NCBI GenBank assembly: GCA_963580285.1
Contig: CAUZLF010000220.1
Coordinates: 310,001 to 374,000 of the forward strand
Reading direction: 5' to 3'
DNA length: 64,000 nucleotides
Source: Lucinisca nassula
Lineage: Eukaryota; Mollusca; Bivalvia; Lucinida; Lucinidae
Shown: piece after piece, positions 1 through 13,200 of the stretch
Layout of the letters: the number at the start of each line of letters is the position of its first letter
Numbering within the stretch: the first letter of the stretch is position 1
The notes under the pieces: model-generated
Seen by the model: the letters and a program-made list of their open reading frames with translations, nothing else
Told to the model about the DNA's origin: nothing
Databases searched by the model: none
Position numbers and translations under genes: made by a program

Positions 1-610
1 ATTAACTTTCTTATTCCTGGATAGTTTTTGAAATTACTTGGCAGAAATGTTAACCATCATGAGACGATGTGGTGCACGCTAGACTCAGGTCGGTACCTCC
101 AAGATCAAGGTACTAAGAGGTCAGAGGTAAAAAAGTTGTTGTTTTTTTTTTGTTGTTTTTTTGTGTCCAGTCAATAACCTTTTTATTTCTGAATTGACTT
201 TATAAAGTAACCATGCAGAAATGTTCACCGTCATTAGACCATGAGTCATATGCAAGACCAAGGTCCATACCTCCAATTTCAAGGTCATACCTAGAGGTCA
301 AATGTAAAAAAAAGGGACAGTCAATAATTTCCTTATTCTTTGATGGATTATGAAATTACTTGGCATAAATATTAACCATCATGAGACGATGTGCTGTACC
401 TCAAATGTCAAGGCCATACTTAGAGGTCGAAGGTAAAAAATGGCTTTTTTGTGTACGGCCAATAACTTTTTTATTTTTCTTTGAACGTTTTTAAAGTTAC
501 TTTGCAGAAATGTTCATCTTCATTAGATGGTGTGTTGCACACAAGACCCAGCTCAATACCTCCAATGTCAAGGTCATACTTAGAGGTCAAAAACGGGGGA
601 GACATCTTGT
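1..610 (+). repeat. tandem array, about four ~150-bp units
   Basis: Repeated phrases TTATTTCTGGATGGATTTTG, AGAAATGTTAACCATCATGA and CCAAGGTCAAGGTCATACTT recur about every 150 bp. The same monomer family fills the element at 30903-31703, so this is the truncated interior of a second copy, cut by the window edge. Both termini are missing. Confidence 0.8.
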
Positions 611-684
611 GTTTTTGCAGAAAAAACAAATTCTAATTTCATATGAATTTATTATCTGTGGCAAAGGCTTGTTTCATAAATTTT

Positions 685-1075
685 TTATCATTTGACGTCG
701 CGTCTGAGAGAATAATAACATCATGTAATTTCGATAATTCACTAGCGGATTAAATATGTAAATTAGCTACATACGTCCCGTAACGTTACATGTACAATGT
801 CCTTAACGACGTCGCGTTTACTTATGGCGGAATATTGACATTTTTGTAAACAATCTTGAAAAAAATGCGTTGAAATGTCATATGATAAATAGAATCTTGC
901 ATTCGTGCTCGTGTATTATTGAATTTATTAAACTCATTGAGAAAAAGGGATAAAATGCTCGGCAAAGCCTTGCATTTTATCCTTTTTCCACAACTCGTTT
1001 AATAAATTCAATAATACATGAGCACTCATGTAAGATCCTCTATATATGAAAAGACCACTCATGTAAAATCCTCTA
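685..1075 (+). mobile_element. palindromic family H, copy 1
   Basis: Begins near ATTTGACGTCGCGTCTGAGA and ends near ATGTAAAATCCTCTACTTAC. The right half is a large imperfect palindrome around AATGCTCGGCAAAGCCTTGC with arms TTATTGAATTTATTAAAC. Other copies are at 1755, 41768 and 42101. It ends about 20 bp before an ATG3 splice acceptor. Non-coding. Confidence 0.8.
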
Positions 1076-1093
1076 CTTACGTGTATTTGACAG

Positions 1094-1204
1094 TGCCATG
1101 TTACAAGAGAGTTAAGCAGGTAGATAACCACCAGGTGGAGCAGGAGAAAGTAATAGAGGAACAGGATGAAGATGGGGGCTGGGTGGATACACACCATTTC
1201 TCAG
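1094..1204 (+). CDS. ATG3: ATG3 exon (VPCYKR ... [10 protein letters not shown])
   Basis: Acceptor TTTGACAG ends at 1093 and donor GTAATG begins at 1205. The exon starts after the first base of a Val codon and ends after the first base of an Asp codon. It encodes [14 protein letters not shown] followed by an acidic stretch and [11 protein letters not shown], the conserved N-terminal-domain segment of ATG3. A palindromic H element ends about 20 bp upstream and a family E SINE starts about 50 bp downstream. The open frame running on to 1299 is intron readthrough. Confidence 0.95.
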
Positions 1205-4200
1205 GTAATGTACTCTGTCTTTTTAGTCCCATGAACATCTTCATAACTCTGTTTGGGCTGGCCTCAGTACCTCAGTCGGAATGCTCATCTGACTGGTGAT
1301 CAGGAGGATGCAGGTTCGATACCTGCCAGAGTTGGAAACATTCTTTCATGGAGATTGATCATAAAATATTTTTAGGTCATTCCCTTCCTTCCGCTGATAC
1401 AAGAAGAGTAGTTTTCAGTTTCTGGCGAAAGAATGTGCAATGTACTTGCTAACCGCTTACGTATAAGCCTACCCAGGTAAAGTGTGAATAGGTAAACTGG
1501 CTGGCTCAAAAATGACATAAATAGTGTTGACTGGGCTGGGAGTTTTGTTATTTTTTCTGTTTCTACACTTCCATTTATTTTCCTCTTTCTCCTCTGTCCC
1601 TTGCTTACAAATCCTCTCTCTTTTTTCTCCTTTTCTCTGGGAGATGACACAAAATGACCCACAAGGGTTGACATGTCATTTAACCCAGAACAATCAATTT
1701 TGTGTGTGTGAATGGTGGGGGGGGGAGGAGGTTGGGGATGGGTAAAATTTTCATCTTATCATATGACGTCGCGTCTGAGAGTGTAATAACGCCATGTAAT
1801 ATTTTCGATAATCCACTAGTGGATTAAATTTGCAAATTAGCTAGATATGTCCCGTAACGTTACATGTACGACGTCCTTAACGACTTCGCGTTTACTAATG
1901 GCGGAATATTGATATTTTTTGTAGACAATCGTGAATAAAATGCGTTTTAAATGTCATATGATAAATAGAATCTTGCATTCGTGCTCATGTATTATTGAAT
2001 TTATTAAACTCGTTGAGGAAAAGGAATAAAATGCTCGGCAAGCCTCGCATTTTATCCGTTTTCCTCAACTCGTTTAATAAATTCAATAATACATGAGCAC
2101 TCATGTAAGATCCTCTATATATTGAATAGACATGTTTTTGTAATGCTTAGGCTGTAGCCACATGGTCAGTATATTGACAATTTATCAAATTCAGTCAGCC
2201 CCTGTTCAATTAAGCAGTGACCCAGTTAAATCAAATGCTAACAAATTCTTTATTTTACCCTGCTGAACACAACAACCCCTTCCTTTGCAAACAGTGTAGA
2301 TCCAGTTCAGATGGCTTCTGAAGAAGCCAATGGATACCAAGATCTACACTGTTTGTCATACAGTTTGTGAATTGAACAAATACTTTATATCAAGTAATTT
2401 GATTAGTTGATAGTGAGGAATGGGCATGGCTCAATTTATTTATTCAACAGAATATGGGTTAAGCTCTAAACAAACAAACAAATTTGATAATTCATTATAA
2501 AGCTATGTCACTCTGGCAACTTTTTGTGTGTCTGTCACTTGGTCATTATTAATTAGTTACCCATATTAATTGCATTGTAACACACCGGCCCCGTTAGCTC
2601 AGTTGGTAGAGTGTCCGCTCCGGGAACGGGAGGTCACGGGTTCGATCCCGGGCCGTGACATACCAAAGTCGTTAAAAATGGTACTAGCTGCTCCTCGCTT
2701 GGCACTCGGATTTACGGGGAAGAGCTAGGTCTGGTCGACCCAGTGTCAGGTTAATGTGACTGGGTGTGGTATCATGTAATGTGTCTGGGACATGATACTT
2801 CAGTGAGGCAGCACTATAAAAGTGAGCATTGAGCTCCCTGTCGCAACCAGACACCGTCGTGATATGACTGAAAAATTGTTGAAAGCGACGTTAAACCCGA
2901 ATTCACACACACAATTGCATTGTAACACATGATTTGATAAAGATTTGCTTTCTCAGGAAAAGTGAGCTTCATCAGGTCAACATGACATTGCATTTTTGTG
3001 AATGAACCAGACTCCTGGAAAAAATGTTTATTACTAGAAAATATCTTGAAAAAAAAAAAAAATCACAGAAAAATAGTATGGTCATCTGATACTACATAAT
3101 TATATTGACCTATTATTGTGTGCCAGAATGCTGGTACTCACTGAGGACAATCGATAACTGATCGTAAATTTCACATTCAGGGCAATTAACTGATAAATAG
3201 TGTACCAGATTTGTGTCATTTGATATCAAGTTTATCAAACACATGTAGCCTTGCGATTCTTCACCCATTCTCAAAGCCTTGCCTGATAAACTTGATATCA
3301 ACAGACACTGACTCACCTGGTATTCTCCATTTATCAAATTCAGCCAGTCACTGTTGAATTCAGCCAGGGCCCAGTTGTTCAAAGCTAACAACTTCTTCAG
3401 TTAATGTATTGTTAATTTGGATCATTTAATATAGTGTAAAAATGAAAGTGGCTTACCCTTTTTCTGCAAACATACTGTCTTTTTCAGATACAGGTGTTGT
3501 ACAAGTTCAAGATGCTGTTTCAGAAATGACATTGGAACCAAAGGTAAGTTGATTGTATGTTTCCCAGTGCTTTAATTGGATACATGCCAGACTGGTTGAT
3601 CAGGACTTAGCAGGGTTGATCATAGAGCTTATTTTGTTTGTATTGGAGTTTATTGGCCCAGTCAACATTATTTATGTCATTGTTGACCCGGTCAGTTTAC
3701 CAGCCACATGTTTCCTGAGCAGGCTTATACATAAGCTGTTACCACTAATAATCAGTACAGTGCACATTCTTTTGCCAGAAACCTTCAACTGCCCTTCTTG
3801 AATCAGCAGAAGCGGAAGAATGACCATAGAAAAGATTTCATGATCAATCTCCATGTAAGAACATTGCCGAACCTGGCAGGTATCGAACTGCGTCAGAAGT
3901 GCATTCGACTGAGCTACCAAGGTCGGCTATCATAGGGCTTAGTATCATGATTTTTTTTAGCATTTATCATGAAATATTTCCTGTGATCATTCTCAGCCTC
4001 CTGCTAATTTAAGCTGTCAGTTACTATCCAAAGAAAGTGCACTGTACTGGTTACCAACTCAGAATGTCTGAGTACATACTAAAAATATATGGTATGCTTT
4101 ACTTAACAGACTGACAAGATCTTAAAAGTGCTGTTAAATTAGGCCATCAATTTCGAAAGCAAACATTTATTATCCTGCTTTTTACTATATCCTTAATGGG

Positions 4201-7200
4201 AATAGATACACCTGCAGGGGAGGCAACTCCTGTTAAAGTATTTTTGTCTTGCATATAAATAGTGGTCAACTCTTATAGGAAAGAATTTACGTGTGCATAG
4301 TGCACCCAGAAGCAGACCCATTTTTCAGTGGGATAGGGCTTATAGGAAAGTGAACAGGAAGTCCAATAAGGTTATCTCCCTTTCAAAAATGGTGGACAAG
4401 TCTGCCAGGTGTTCCCATTCCCCTTATTTCTAACACAACATGCCTATATAGGCAATGGGAAGTCACTGTGATTTATTTCACAATAAATTACATGGAAGAA
4501 GAGCGGGATGTAGAAAGCTGCCATTTTGCGATGTCACTTTATGATTTTCTGACGTTAGATGGTGTAATTTCATTTTCTGAACTGTGATTTATTCTACAAT
4601 AAATTACATGGAAGCAGAGCTTTACATAGAAAGCTGCCATTTTGTGATGAAACTTGAAGATTCTCTGACGTTAGATGATGTCATGTCATTTTCTGAACTG
4701 ATTTATTCTACAATAAAATACATGGAAGAAGAGCTTGACGTAGAAAGCTGCCATTTTGCGATGTCACTTTCAGATTTTCTGATGTTAGATGGGGTAATGT
4801 CATTTTCTGGCACCAAAAAGGTTACAAAGACTTGATTGCATGTAATACAGTCTGTTATTTTGGCAGGATTTCATCTAACAATGGCCAAAGGTTTGAAGGA
4901 AACAACACAATTATTGTCGATTTGTAATGTGTTGAAATGGAAAAAGATCAGCCCCAGTGTGTGAATTGTTGTCAGAGTAAGTTGGAATAGAGAAATCACT
5001 TGCACTATGCCCTCGTAATTTGATCTCATTTACAGCTCACCTCCAAACGGTGATTTATTACTCAACAATTCACTGCTAGAGCTGATCTATTACTTAAATA
5101 AAAGAAGGATTGCAATGTCATTATGATAATGATAACAGAATGCTGTGTGATGTTCATAATTGCTGACAACTGTGATGATGATGATGAGGAGGACGACGAC
5201 GACTGATTGATTAATGACAATGAAAAAAAAGTACAGTACAATAGTATACAAATGTGCGTATGTTGTAACCTTCATTAAACAGTCATCCAGGGAAAACTCC
5301 AAAACTGGCTGTTTATCAGAGGTGGCTGTTCAAGAGAGGGAAATGTCTGGGATGATGTATGGATTGTTATCGACAGACATAAAATGGTGATTAATGAAGA
5401 CAGCTCAACATGGATGTACCAGGGCCTGACAAATCCAAAAATTTTCCACTTGCCCATCGGGCAAGTAAAATATTTTTGCACTTGCCCAGCTCAAAATCCT
5501 ACTTGCCCAGGATTTTGGAACTCAAAGTGGGGCAAGATGCACGCGCGCGCACGTGTGTTGTGTGTGTGTGTGTGTATGGGGGGGGGGGATAATGGTAACG
5601 ATGATGACGACCAACATTTATAACTATAATCCAAGGTTTCTGTCAAGTTTCAAGCAAAACACTGTTGTTGTCACAGTCAATAGCGGTACTTTTTCGAGGT
5701 AATTGCTGACATAATACCTTAACCGATTAGAAATTTAAGATACAGTTATATTGACAAGCATGATAAACACAAGCTGCAGCCGATATAGATCTACTCAAAA
5801 GATCAGAAGTGTCAGGGTAGCGCGATACAAGATTAAAAGAATGCAGTTTATTTAGCTTGCAATTTAATGATCCAACCACAAGACGAGGACACCCTCCATC
5901 CAAAACGAACCCAAACTTTCACACCCACCCTACAAGCAAGTTCAATGTGATCATTATTTCCGCCATTTAAATCGTCGTCCACAAACCACAACTCCCATTT
6001 TTCTGCATGCGATCGGTAAATGACGTCATCTGACCCCAGCAAACCCACACGTGTTTAACGTCATTGTTTTTATTATAATGGGGCTTATCTCTTTCATAAA
6101 AAATGTTTGGAACCGGTAAAAAAAATTCTCGATAGCTAAACGGCTGTGGATAGAGGTGCTACTAATCCACGGTTACCAACATTAAAACATTCAATTTTTT
6201 CCGCCAGCGTCTGCTATTTGGCGCCAAAACATAACCATTCACGAGATAGTAAAATAGTCCGTTTTTACTACCGTAAGATGTAGCAAATCGTCTTAAGAGC
6301 TATTAAATCATTTTCATATTGATAGTGAATTAATATTTATGGCAGGGATAAACGCAAATTAGAGACATAACTTAATCTTATTTTCACACCTTGTCACGCT
6401 TATCGATAGCGCTGGTGGTACACACTACACTAGAAATGAAAGACACGCACCGCCGGGCAATCATGTTTAATTGGTAATTATATGACAGGGATTAACAATA
6501 GTGTCATAATTGAACCGTTATAAAAACATAGATGATTTTGTCTCAAAGCGGGAATTATTATAATTTACTTACTGGTCTAGTTTTACCGTATTTAAGGACT
6601 CAAAAGACTGGCAGTTGTAGAAGATTTTTTGCACTTGCCCGACCGGGCGTCGAAAGGTCAAAGTGCACCTGCCCGGCGCGAGTTCGGACTTGTCCCGGGC
6701 GGCCGGGCAATGGATTTGTCAGCCCCTGCAATGTACTAAAAGAAAAATAAATGATGAAGGAGTGTCATTTGAAATACAGAAATCACAATGGTAATACTTA
6801 CATGGGATCTATTTAATCCACTTAGTTACATGTAAATCTGTGCCTTGCAGGGTAACAAAACAGATTCTACAGCCAAGACAACAGCAGGTGTAGATGATGA
6901 TGATGACGATGATGATGATGGGGAAGCAGAAGATATGGAGGCTTTTGAAGAGAGTGGGATGTTGGAGGAAGACGATTCAGTAAGCTAGTCCTGTCCCATT
7001 CAGATAACATCACGTGAACAAGTCAATGAAATGAATAATTATATATAGAGAAACTGGGGTTTACCGGGGTATACATTGTTTTCCTTATTTCTGCTCCAAG
7101 ACATAGGTTGTGGGTACTCGTTAGAACCGCCTCAATGAGGCGGTTCTAACGAGCACCCACAACCTATGTTTGCAGTATGAATAAGAAAAATATCACAAAT

Positions 7201-10200
7201 TTTCATCAGAAAATTAGCCATTTTGGAGATTTTGAAAAATGCACTATGTTCCAGGGGTGTGTTATCGTAATGACATATACCTTATCTATATTAACCTTGT
7301 CACAAGAAGGCCTGACTTTTTGGGCTTGTGACCAGGTGAGACACAAACCAAACTGCTCAGCTACACAGACTACTAAGAGTCTTAAAATTTTAGATATAGA
7401 AGCTAGAGGTGTTTTACTATTCAAGAAGGAAACACAACGGTGCTGATCAGACTGCACATATGTGCAGTATGATCAGCACCTTTGTTGTTTTCAAATGTTC
7501 TAAAACATTGTTGTTTTTTTTCACATTTTCACAGTCAGGCTCAGATAATTTTTCTTGTATATAATTGTGTATTATGTAAATGATTTTCTTTCATTGGCTA
7601 AAAGAGGTGGCAAATACAGCATATTTGGTACAAAATTTTCATGTATGATGGTCATATGATTACCATACAGAAACAGACCCTGATAGCTCAGTTGGTAGAG
7701 TGTCTGCTCCAGGGAACGGGAGGCCACGTGTTCGATCCCGGGCCGTGAGATACCAAATTCGTTAAAAATGGTACTAGCTGCTCCTCGCTTGGGACTCGGA
7801 TTTAAGGGGTAGAGCTAGGACTGGTCGACCCAGTGTCAGGATAATGTGACTGGGTGTGGTATCATGTAATGTGTCTGGGACATGATACTTCAGTGAGGCA
7901 GCACTATAAAAGTGAGCATTGAGCTCCCTGTCGCAACCAGACACCGTCGTGATATGACTGAAAAATTGTTGAAAGCGACGTTAAACCAGAATTCACACAC
8001 ACAAACACACACACACTTTTCAAGAAGGATACACAAAGGTGTGCACATATGTGCAGTCTGATCAGCACTTTTGTTGTTTTCAAATGTCCTAAAACATTTT
8101 TTTTTCACAGTCGGGCTCAGATAATTTTTCTTGTATATAACTGTGTATCATGTAAATGACTTTCTTTCATTGGCTAAGAGCTGGGGCAAATACAGCATAT
8201 TCTGTACAAAATTTTAATGTATGAAGTAGTCATATGATTACCATGCAGAACAATTTCCACAAACAGTATCATTTTCATACACAAATCTCACAGCAGTACT
8301 TAATCCTATGATCAATTCTACAATTTGTTTGTTTGTTTGATTTGAGGTTTAACGTCCCCGTCAACACTGTAAAGGTCATTTTGGAGACGTTGCTTCCAAT
8401 TTTGTGGGACTTTTACCCGTCATTGAGATGAAATGACATCTCAAGCCCTGTCGCCCAATGAAACCAATAGGGTTTATTAGCATGGACGGTCCGCCTCGCA
8501 CCGCGGTTCCTGGACAGGCTTAGATCCTCTATGCGGTTTACCAGTACCGGATTCAGCTCTGCGTGGAAGCATCATGCAGCCCATATATATCTTCAAGCCC
8601 CTACGGGCGGGGGCTTGATCAATTCTACAATATACATGTGATAGAGTACCTGCATATGATATATACTGGTAGTACAAGTACATGTTGAACAGGATTATGT
8701 TTCGTGGTAACTAGTGTGACATTTGCATGTAACTTTGGTTACTCAAATGAATGCCAGCCTTCTGTAGTTCACTTGTATGCCTATCTGACTATGTTGGTCA
8801 ACTACATTTTTATGGAGATGTTCTGCAGTCATTCTTTCCCTACTGGGCAGTTGTCAGTTTCTGGCAAAAGATTGTGTACTGTACAGGTTAACCCTTATGT
8901 ACAGTCTGCCAATATAAAGTGAGGTTGGATAAACCCACTGGCTTGATATGACCTAAATAGTCTTGACCAGGTTTTGTTTGTTTGATTTGAGGTTTAACGT
9001 CCCCGTCAACACTGTATAGGTCATTTTGGAGACGTTGCTTCCAATTTTGTGGGATTTTTACCCGACACTGAGATGAAATGACATCTCAAGCCCTGCCGCC
9101 CGATCAAAACCAATAGGGTTTATATGAATGGACGGTCCGACTCGCACCTCTTTGCCTGGGCAGGCTTAGATCCTCTAAGCAGATTACCAGCACTCGTGTG
9201 CGGGTCGGTTTCAGCTCTGCGTGGAAGCATCATGCAGCCCATCTATTTCTTTAAGCCCCGATGGGCGGGGGCCAATCTTGACCAGGTTATTTAACTCCAA
9301 ACAAACAGACAAATTACCTCCTTTTATATGGCAGCAGTCCATTTTGAAATTTAGGGATGACAGGTTGTGTTATCTTAAAATTTCATTTGGAAAATAGCCA
9401 GTGCAAATAGTGTAGGCCCATTCTGTGGCATCTGATCTGGGCCTGCTCTGTTTGCCAGGGTACCCATTTCGGGATTTCCAGTACAAAATGGGTTGATTCT
9501 AATATTTCTAGCAAAACAAAAACATTGTAAGAGAATGAATTTAGATTTTTATTATTTTTTGCCTGTTAAAATACATAATATAGTGCATAGAATCATATGC
9601 CAATGGATATGAACACAACCTTTGTGACCTTGTGAGTATGATTGCTGACTCTAAATCATAAGCTGTCTCATTAATGTTGGTTTAAAATTTACTTGTGTCA
9701 GATGTGAGAAGCCAAGTTCGGCAAATGATTTACAGTTGATTTTGCCAGATACTCCAATTTTTGCCAACCTCTGATTTACAATCAACTACTTTCATCGAAA
9801 TATTCTTGAAATTGTCAAGAAAATGCAGGTATATGAAGTGAATATTTTAACAAGGAAGTTTTTAGAAGAATTTTCAAGCAAGTTTATTCTTGGATGATTT
9901 GTGCTGGGGCACAGCATTTCCTACAATTTACATGTGCGCCCAGCAAAAACTCATATCAGAGTCTTCTTTGTGCACTCTTAAGTATAGTCAAGGGCCCAGT
10001 GCTGCTTCATGCAGCAAGAGAAGTCTCTGATAAGACTATATGGATGGACAGGCTGATCTGATTCTTCAGTGGGCCCACATGCAAATTGTAGGAAATGCTG
10101 TGCCCAGGCTTATTTGTTTTGTTCTTTTGTTTCTAGGCAACATTAAATGTAGCACCAAATGTACAGAGACAGATATCAGAGTCAGAAACTGGAGTATTAC

Positions 10201-13200
10201 AGACTAGGACCTATGATCTTAATATAACATATGACAAGTATTACCAAACACCTAGGTTATGGCTATATGGGTATGATGAGGTAAGTATTTTGAATCTCTG
10301 GAGCCAGTTGTTCAAAGCCTCATTAGCTTAACGAGCTCGTTAGTGGTCATATTGTTAACTGTTCTAGCAAGAAGTACAATATCTAAAATTTTGTTATTTT
10401 GCTGAAAAAATGTGAGCAGCTTTTGCATCTGCAAAAGCTGCTCCATTTTTTCAGCAAAAACTTTTAGCACATTTGCCATATTTAATGATCAAAGTTGTTA
10501 TGATACATTAACTAACGATGTCGTTAGTTTTGAACAACTGGCACCTGAATGGGACTTGTTACCTTTTTAGAAGAGGAAAGTCTTTTAAAAATCTCCCTCT
10601 TATCAGTTGTCTACTCTTAATGGAAATGATTCGCTTCTAAGGAACTAAATAAGCCTTTCTTTTGAAAGTAGACCCAAAAGTAATGAAGGAACAGACCTTC
10701 TTAACTCTTGTTCTGCAAATGTTTATAAATAGAGAATACATGTGTACCAGGTTCGTTTCTTTTGATATTGAGGTTTATCAAGCAAGGCTTCGAGAATGTG
10801 TGTAGAATAGCGAGGCTTTTTGACTGATTTTATACGCGTTCTTGATGCAGAGCCTGATAAACTTGATATCAAATGACTCGAAACTGGTATTCTGTTTATC
10901 AATTTATCCCCATTTACACTCTTAAATTGGCAGTTTATGATCAGTTATCAATTATCCTCAGTGTGTCCCAACATTCAGGGGCGCAATAATTGGCCGATAG
11001 ATTTAGTATCAGCTGACCATAATTTTTCCTACGATGTTTTTATGTAAAGTGATTTTTCCAGTAATAACATTTTTGCCTTTTTTTCAGTAGTCTGGTTCAT
11101 TCATAAAAGTGCAATGTCACATTGACCTGATAAAGCTCACTTGAGCTGAGATAGCATATCTTTATCAAGCCAGTGTGTTACAGTGCAATTGGTATAGGGG
11201 ATAACTGATGGCTCTTGTTCTGCTAAATATTTAATGAAGTCACACCCATCTCCAACTTTCAATCAATCAGATTACTTGATGTAATTTATTCCTACAAATT
11301 GACTGATTGATTGGCAAACAATGTAGATCCAGATCGGATGACTGATCTATATCTACACTGTTTACAAAAGGTAGTGTATATTCCGGTTTTGAAAACAGAA
11401 TAAGGGTTAAGAGTAGCCCCTATGCAGAGCTGAAACAGGCCAAACATTTGAGTACTGGTTGACGTCTAAGAAGGTCAAGGACTGTGCAGGCAATGTGGTG
11501 AGTCGGATCATCCCTTAAAACCATAGCGGTCTCTGTAGGTGGTAGGGCTTGAGATGTCATTTCATCTCCACACAAACCAACATGTATTCCCCGTTAATGA
11601 GACACTTGGATATTTTAACATTTGTACCTACCAGACAACTATCAAAATTTGCCATAATACATCACAAGGACTTTATAACATTATTATTGGGGTCATAACA
11701 GAAACTGTGTTTGTAAAACAACCATGGTATTTCCAAACAATATTATATCCAAACAAAAATGTGCAGATTAGAGAGAAAAATCACCATGTTGTATTGTTTA
11801 TTTTGTTTGTATTGGAGTTTCATGGCCCAGTTAACACTATTTAGATCATTTTTGAGCCGGTCAGTTTACCTATCCACTCTTTCCTGGACAGGCTTATACA
11901 TAAGTGGTTAACCGGTACAGTGCACATTCTTTCGCCAGAGTCAACTGCCCTTCTTGAATCAGCGGAAGAGAGAGAATGACCGTAGAAAAGATTTCATGAT
12001 CAATCACCACGAAAGAATGTTGCCGAACACGGCAGGTATTTTATTTGTCCTTTCACATTTGCATGTTTGTTTGGCACTTGCCTTAAAGCAAGGATGAATA
12101 TTTCATATAAGCTGTTTTAAATATTTCAGTGAAATGAAATGATTAATTAAATGAGATGATTTGGTGTATGCACAGAATAATCTAAGTTTTCCCTGGATGC
12201 ACTTAAAGCAAAATGCTCTTGCAGTGCTGCTCACACCTTAACCCTTGACCTGCTGAATATTTAAATATGCCACACCCACTACCAATTATCAACCAATCAG
12301 ATCATTTAATGCAAATTATTGCAACAAATTCACAATCTGAATAACAAACAATGTAGATCCTGATCAGATGGCTGAAGCCATCTGATCTGGATCTGCATTG
12401 TTTGAAAGATCAGACTTATCCGGGCTCAGCAGGACAAGGGTTAATATTTTTCTGTTGAAACATTTTTGTTTAAACAGCTGAGAAAACCACTTTCGGTAGA
12501 GCAAATGTATGAAGATTTTAGTCAAGACCATGCAAAGAAAACAGTTACCATGGAAGCACATCCAAACTTACCTGGTCCACCAATGGCTTCAGTACATCCT
12601 TGCAGGTAATAACAAGTTGGTATATTTTCTCAAAGTGGGATATTTCGGGAGTAAAGGATAACTAAAGCTAAGCAGCAGGTAATGTGTACATCTTGAGAAC
12701 AAGGGTACTCTTAACATTTTCACCCCTTAGTCCCTGAAATAGACCCTTTGAACATCAAAAGAATTACTTTCACAGGAGTGAAAATACAACTTTTGATGTT
12801 TATAAGTGAAATAAATATTGACCTTTATTTTTAAAATGAAAGAAGTAAGATTTTCTGTTTCTTTTACCCATTATTGCAATTCTAAACCATTATCTGGTAT
12901 GGCAATTTTACATCGATTTAGAAGTGTTCAGGATTTATACTGGGTATAACATTGGATGTAAGCTAAAAGTCTGCACCTGGAAAGTAGCTTGGAATGTTAG
13001 TTTAACAAATGGTTCACTTGAATTTTGCAAACAAATACTGTCCACAATTAGCTTTATCTGACCTGGCATCACATGCATTAATTATGTTACTTTGGTTGCA
13101 ACGAAAGATAAAATACTCCTCTTTGACTACCATATGGATCCTAAGTGAAGGAACAGATAGGCTTATGCATACAGTGCAGATCCAGATCAGACTGCTCTTT

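Noticed and set aside
1018..1299. 93-residue frame starting at 1018 as a gene
   Set aside because: Only 1094-1204 is homologous to ATG3 and bounded by splice sites; the start codon lies in a palindromic repeat and the end in intron.
2585..2660. tRNA-like sequences at 2587, 7677, 39634, 13265 and 56496 as functional tRNA genes
   Set aside because: Each is the head of a longer repeated SINE with a common body, tail and (mostly) target duplications; acceptor and anticodon stems are imperfect.
5848..6048. 66-residue minus-strand frame inside the hAT-like element as transposase remnant
   Set aside because: No hAT dimerisation motif or zinc-finger pattern can be seen; length is consistent with chance.
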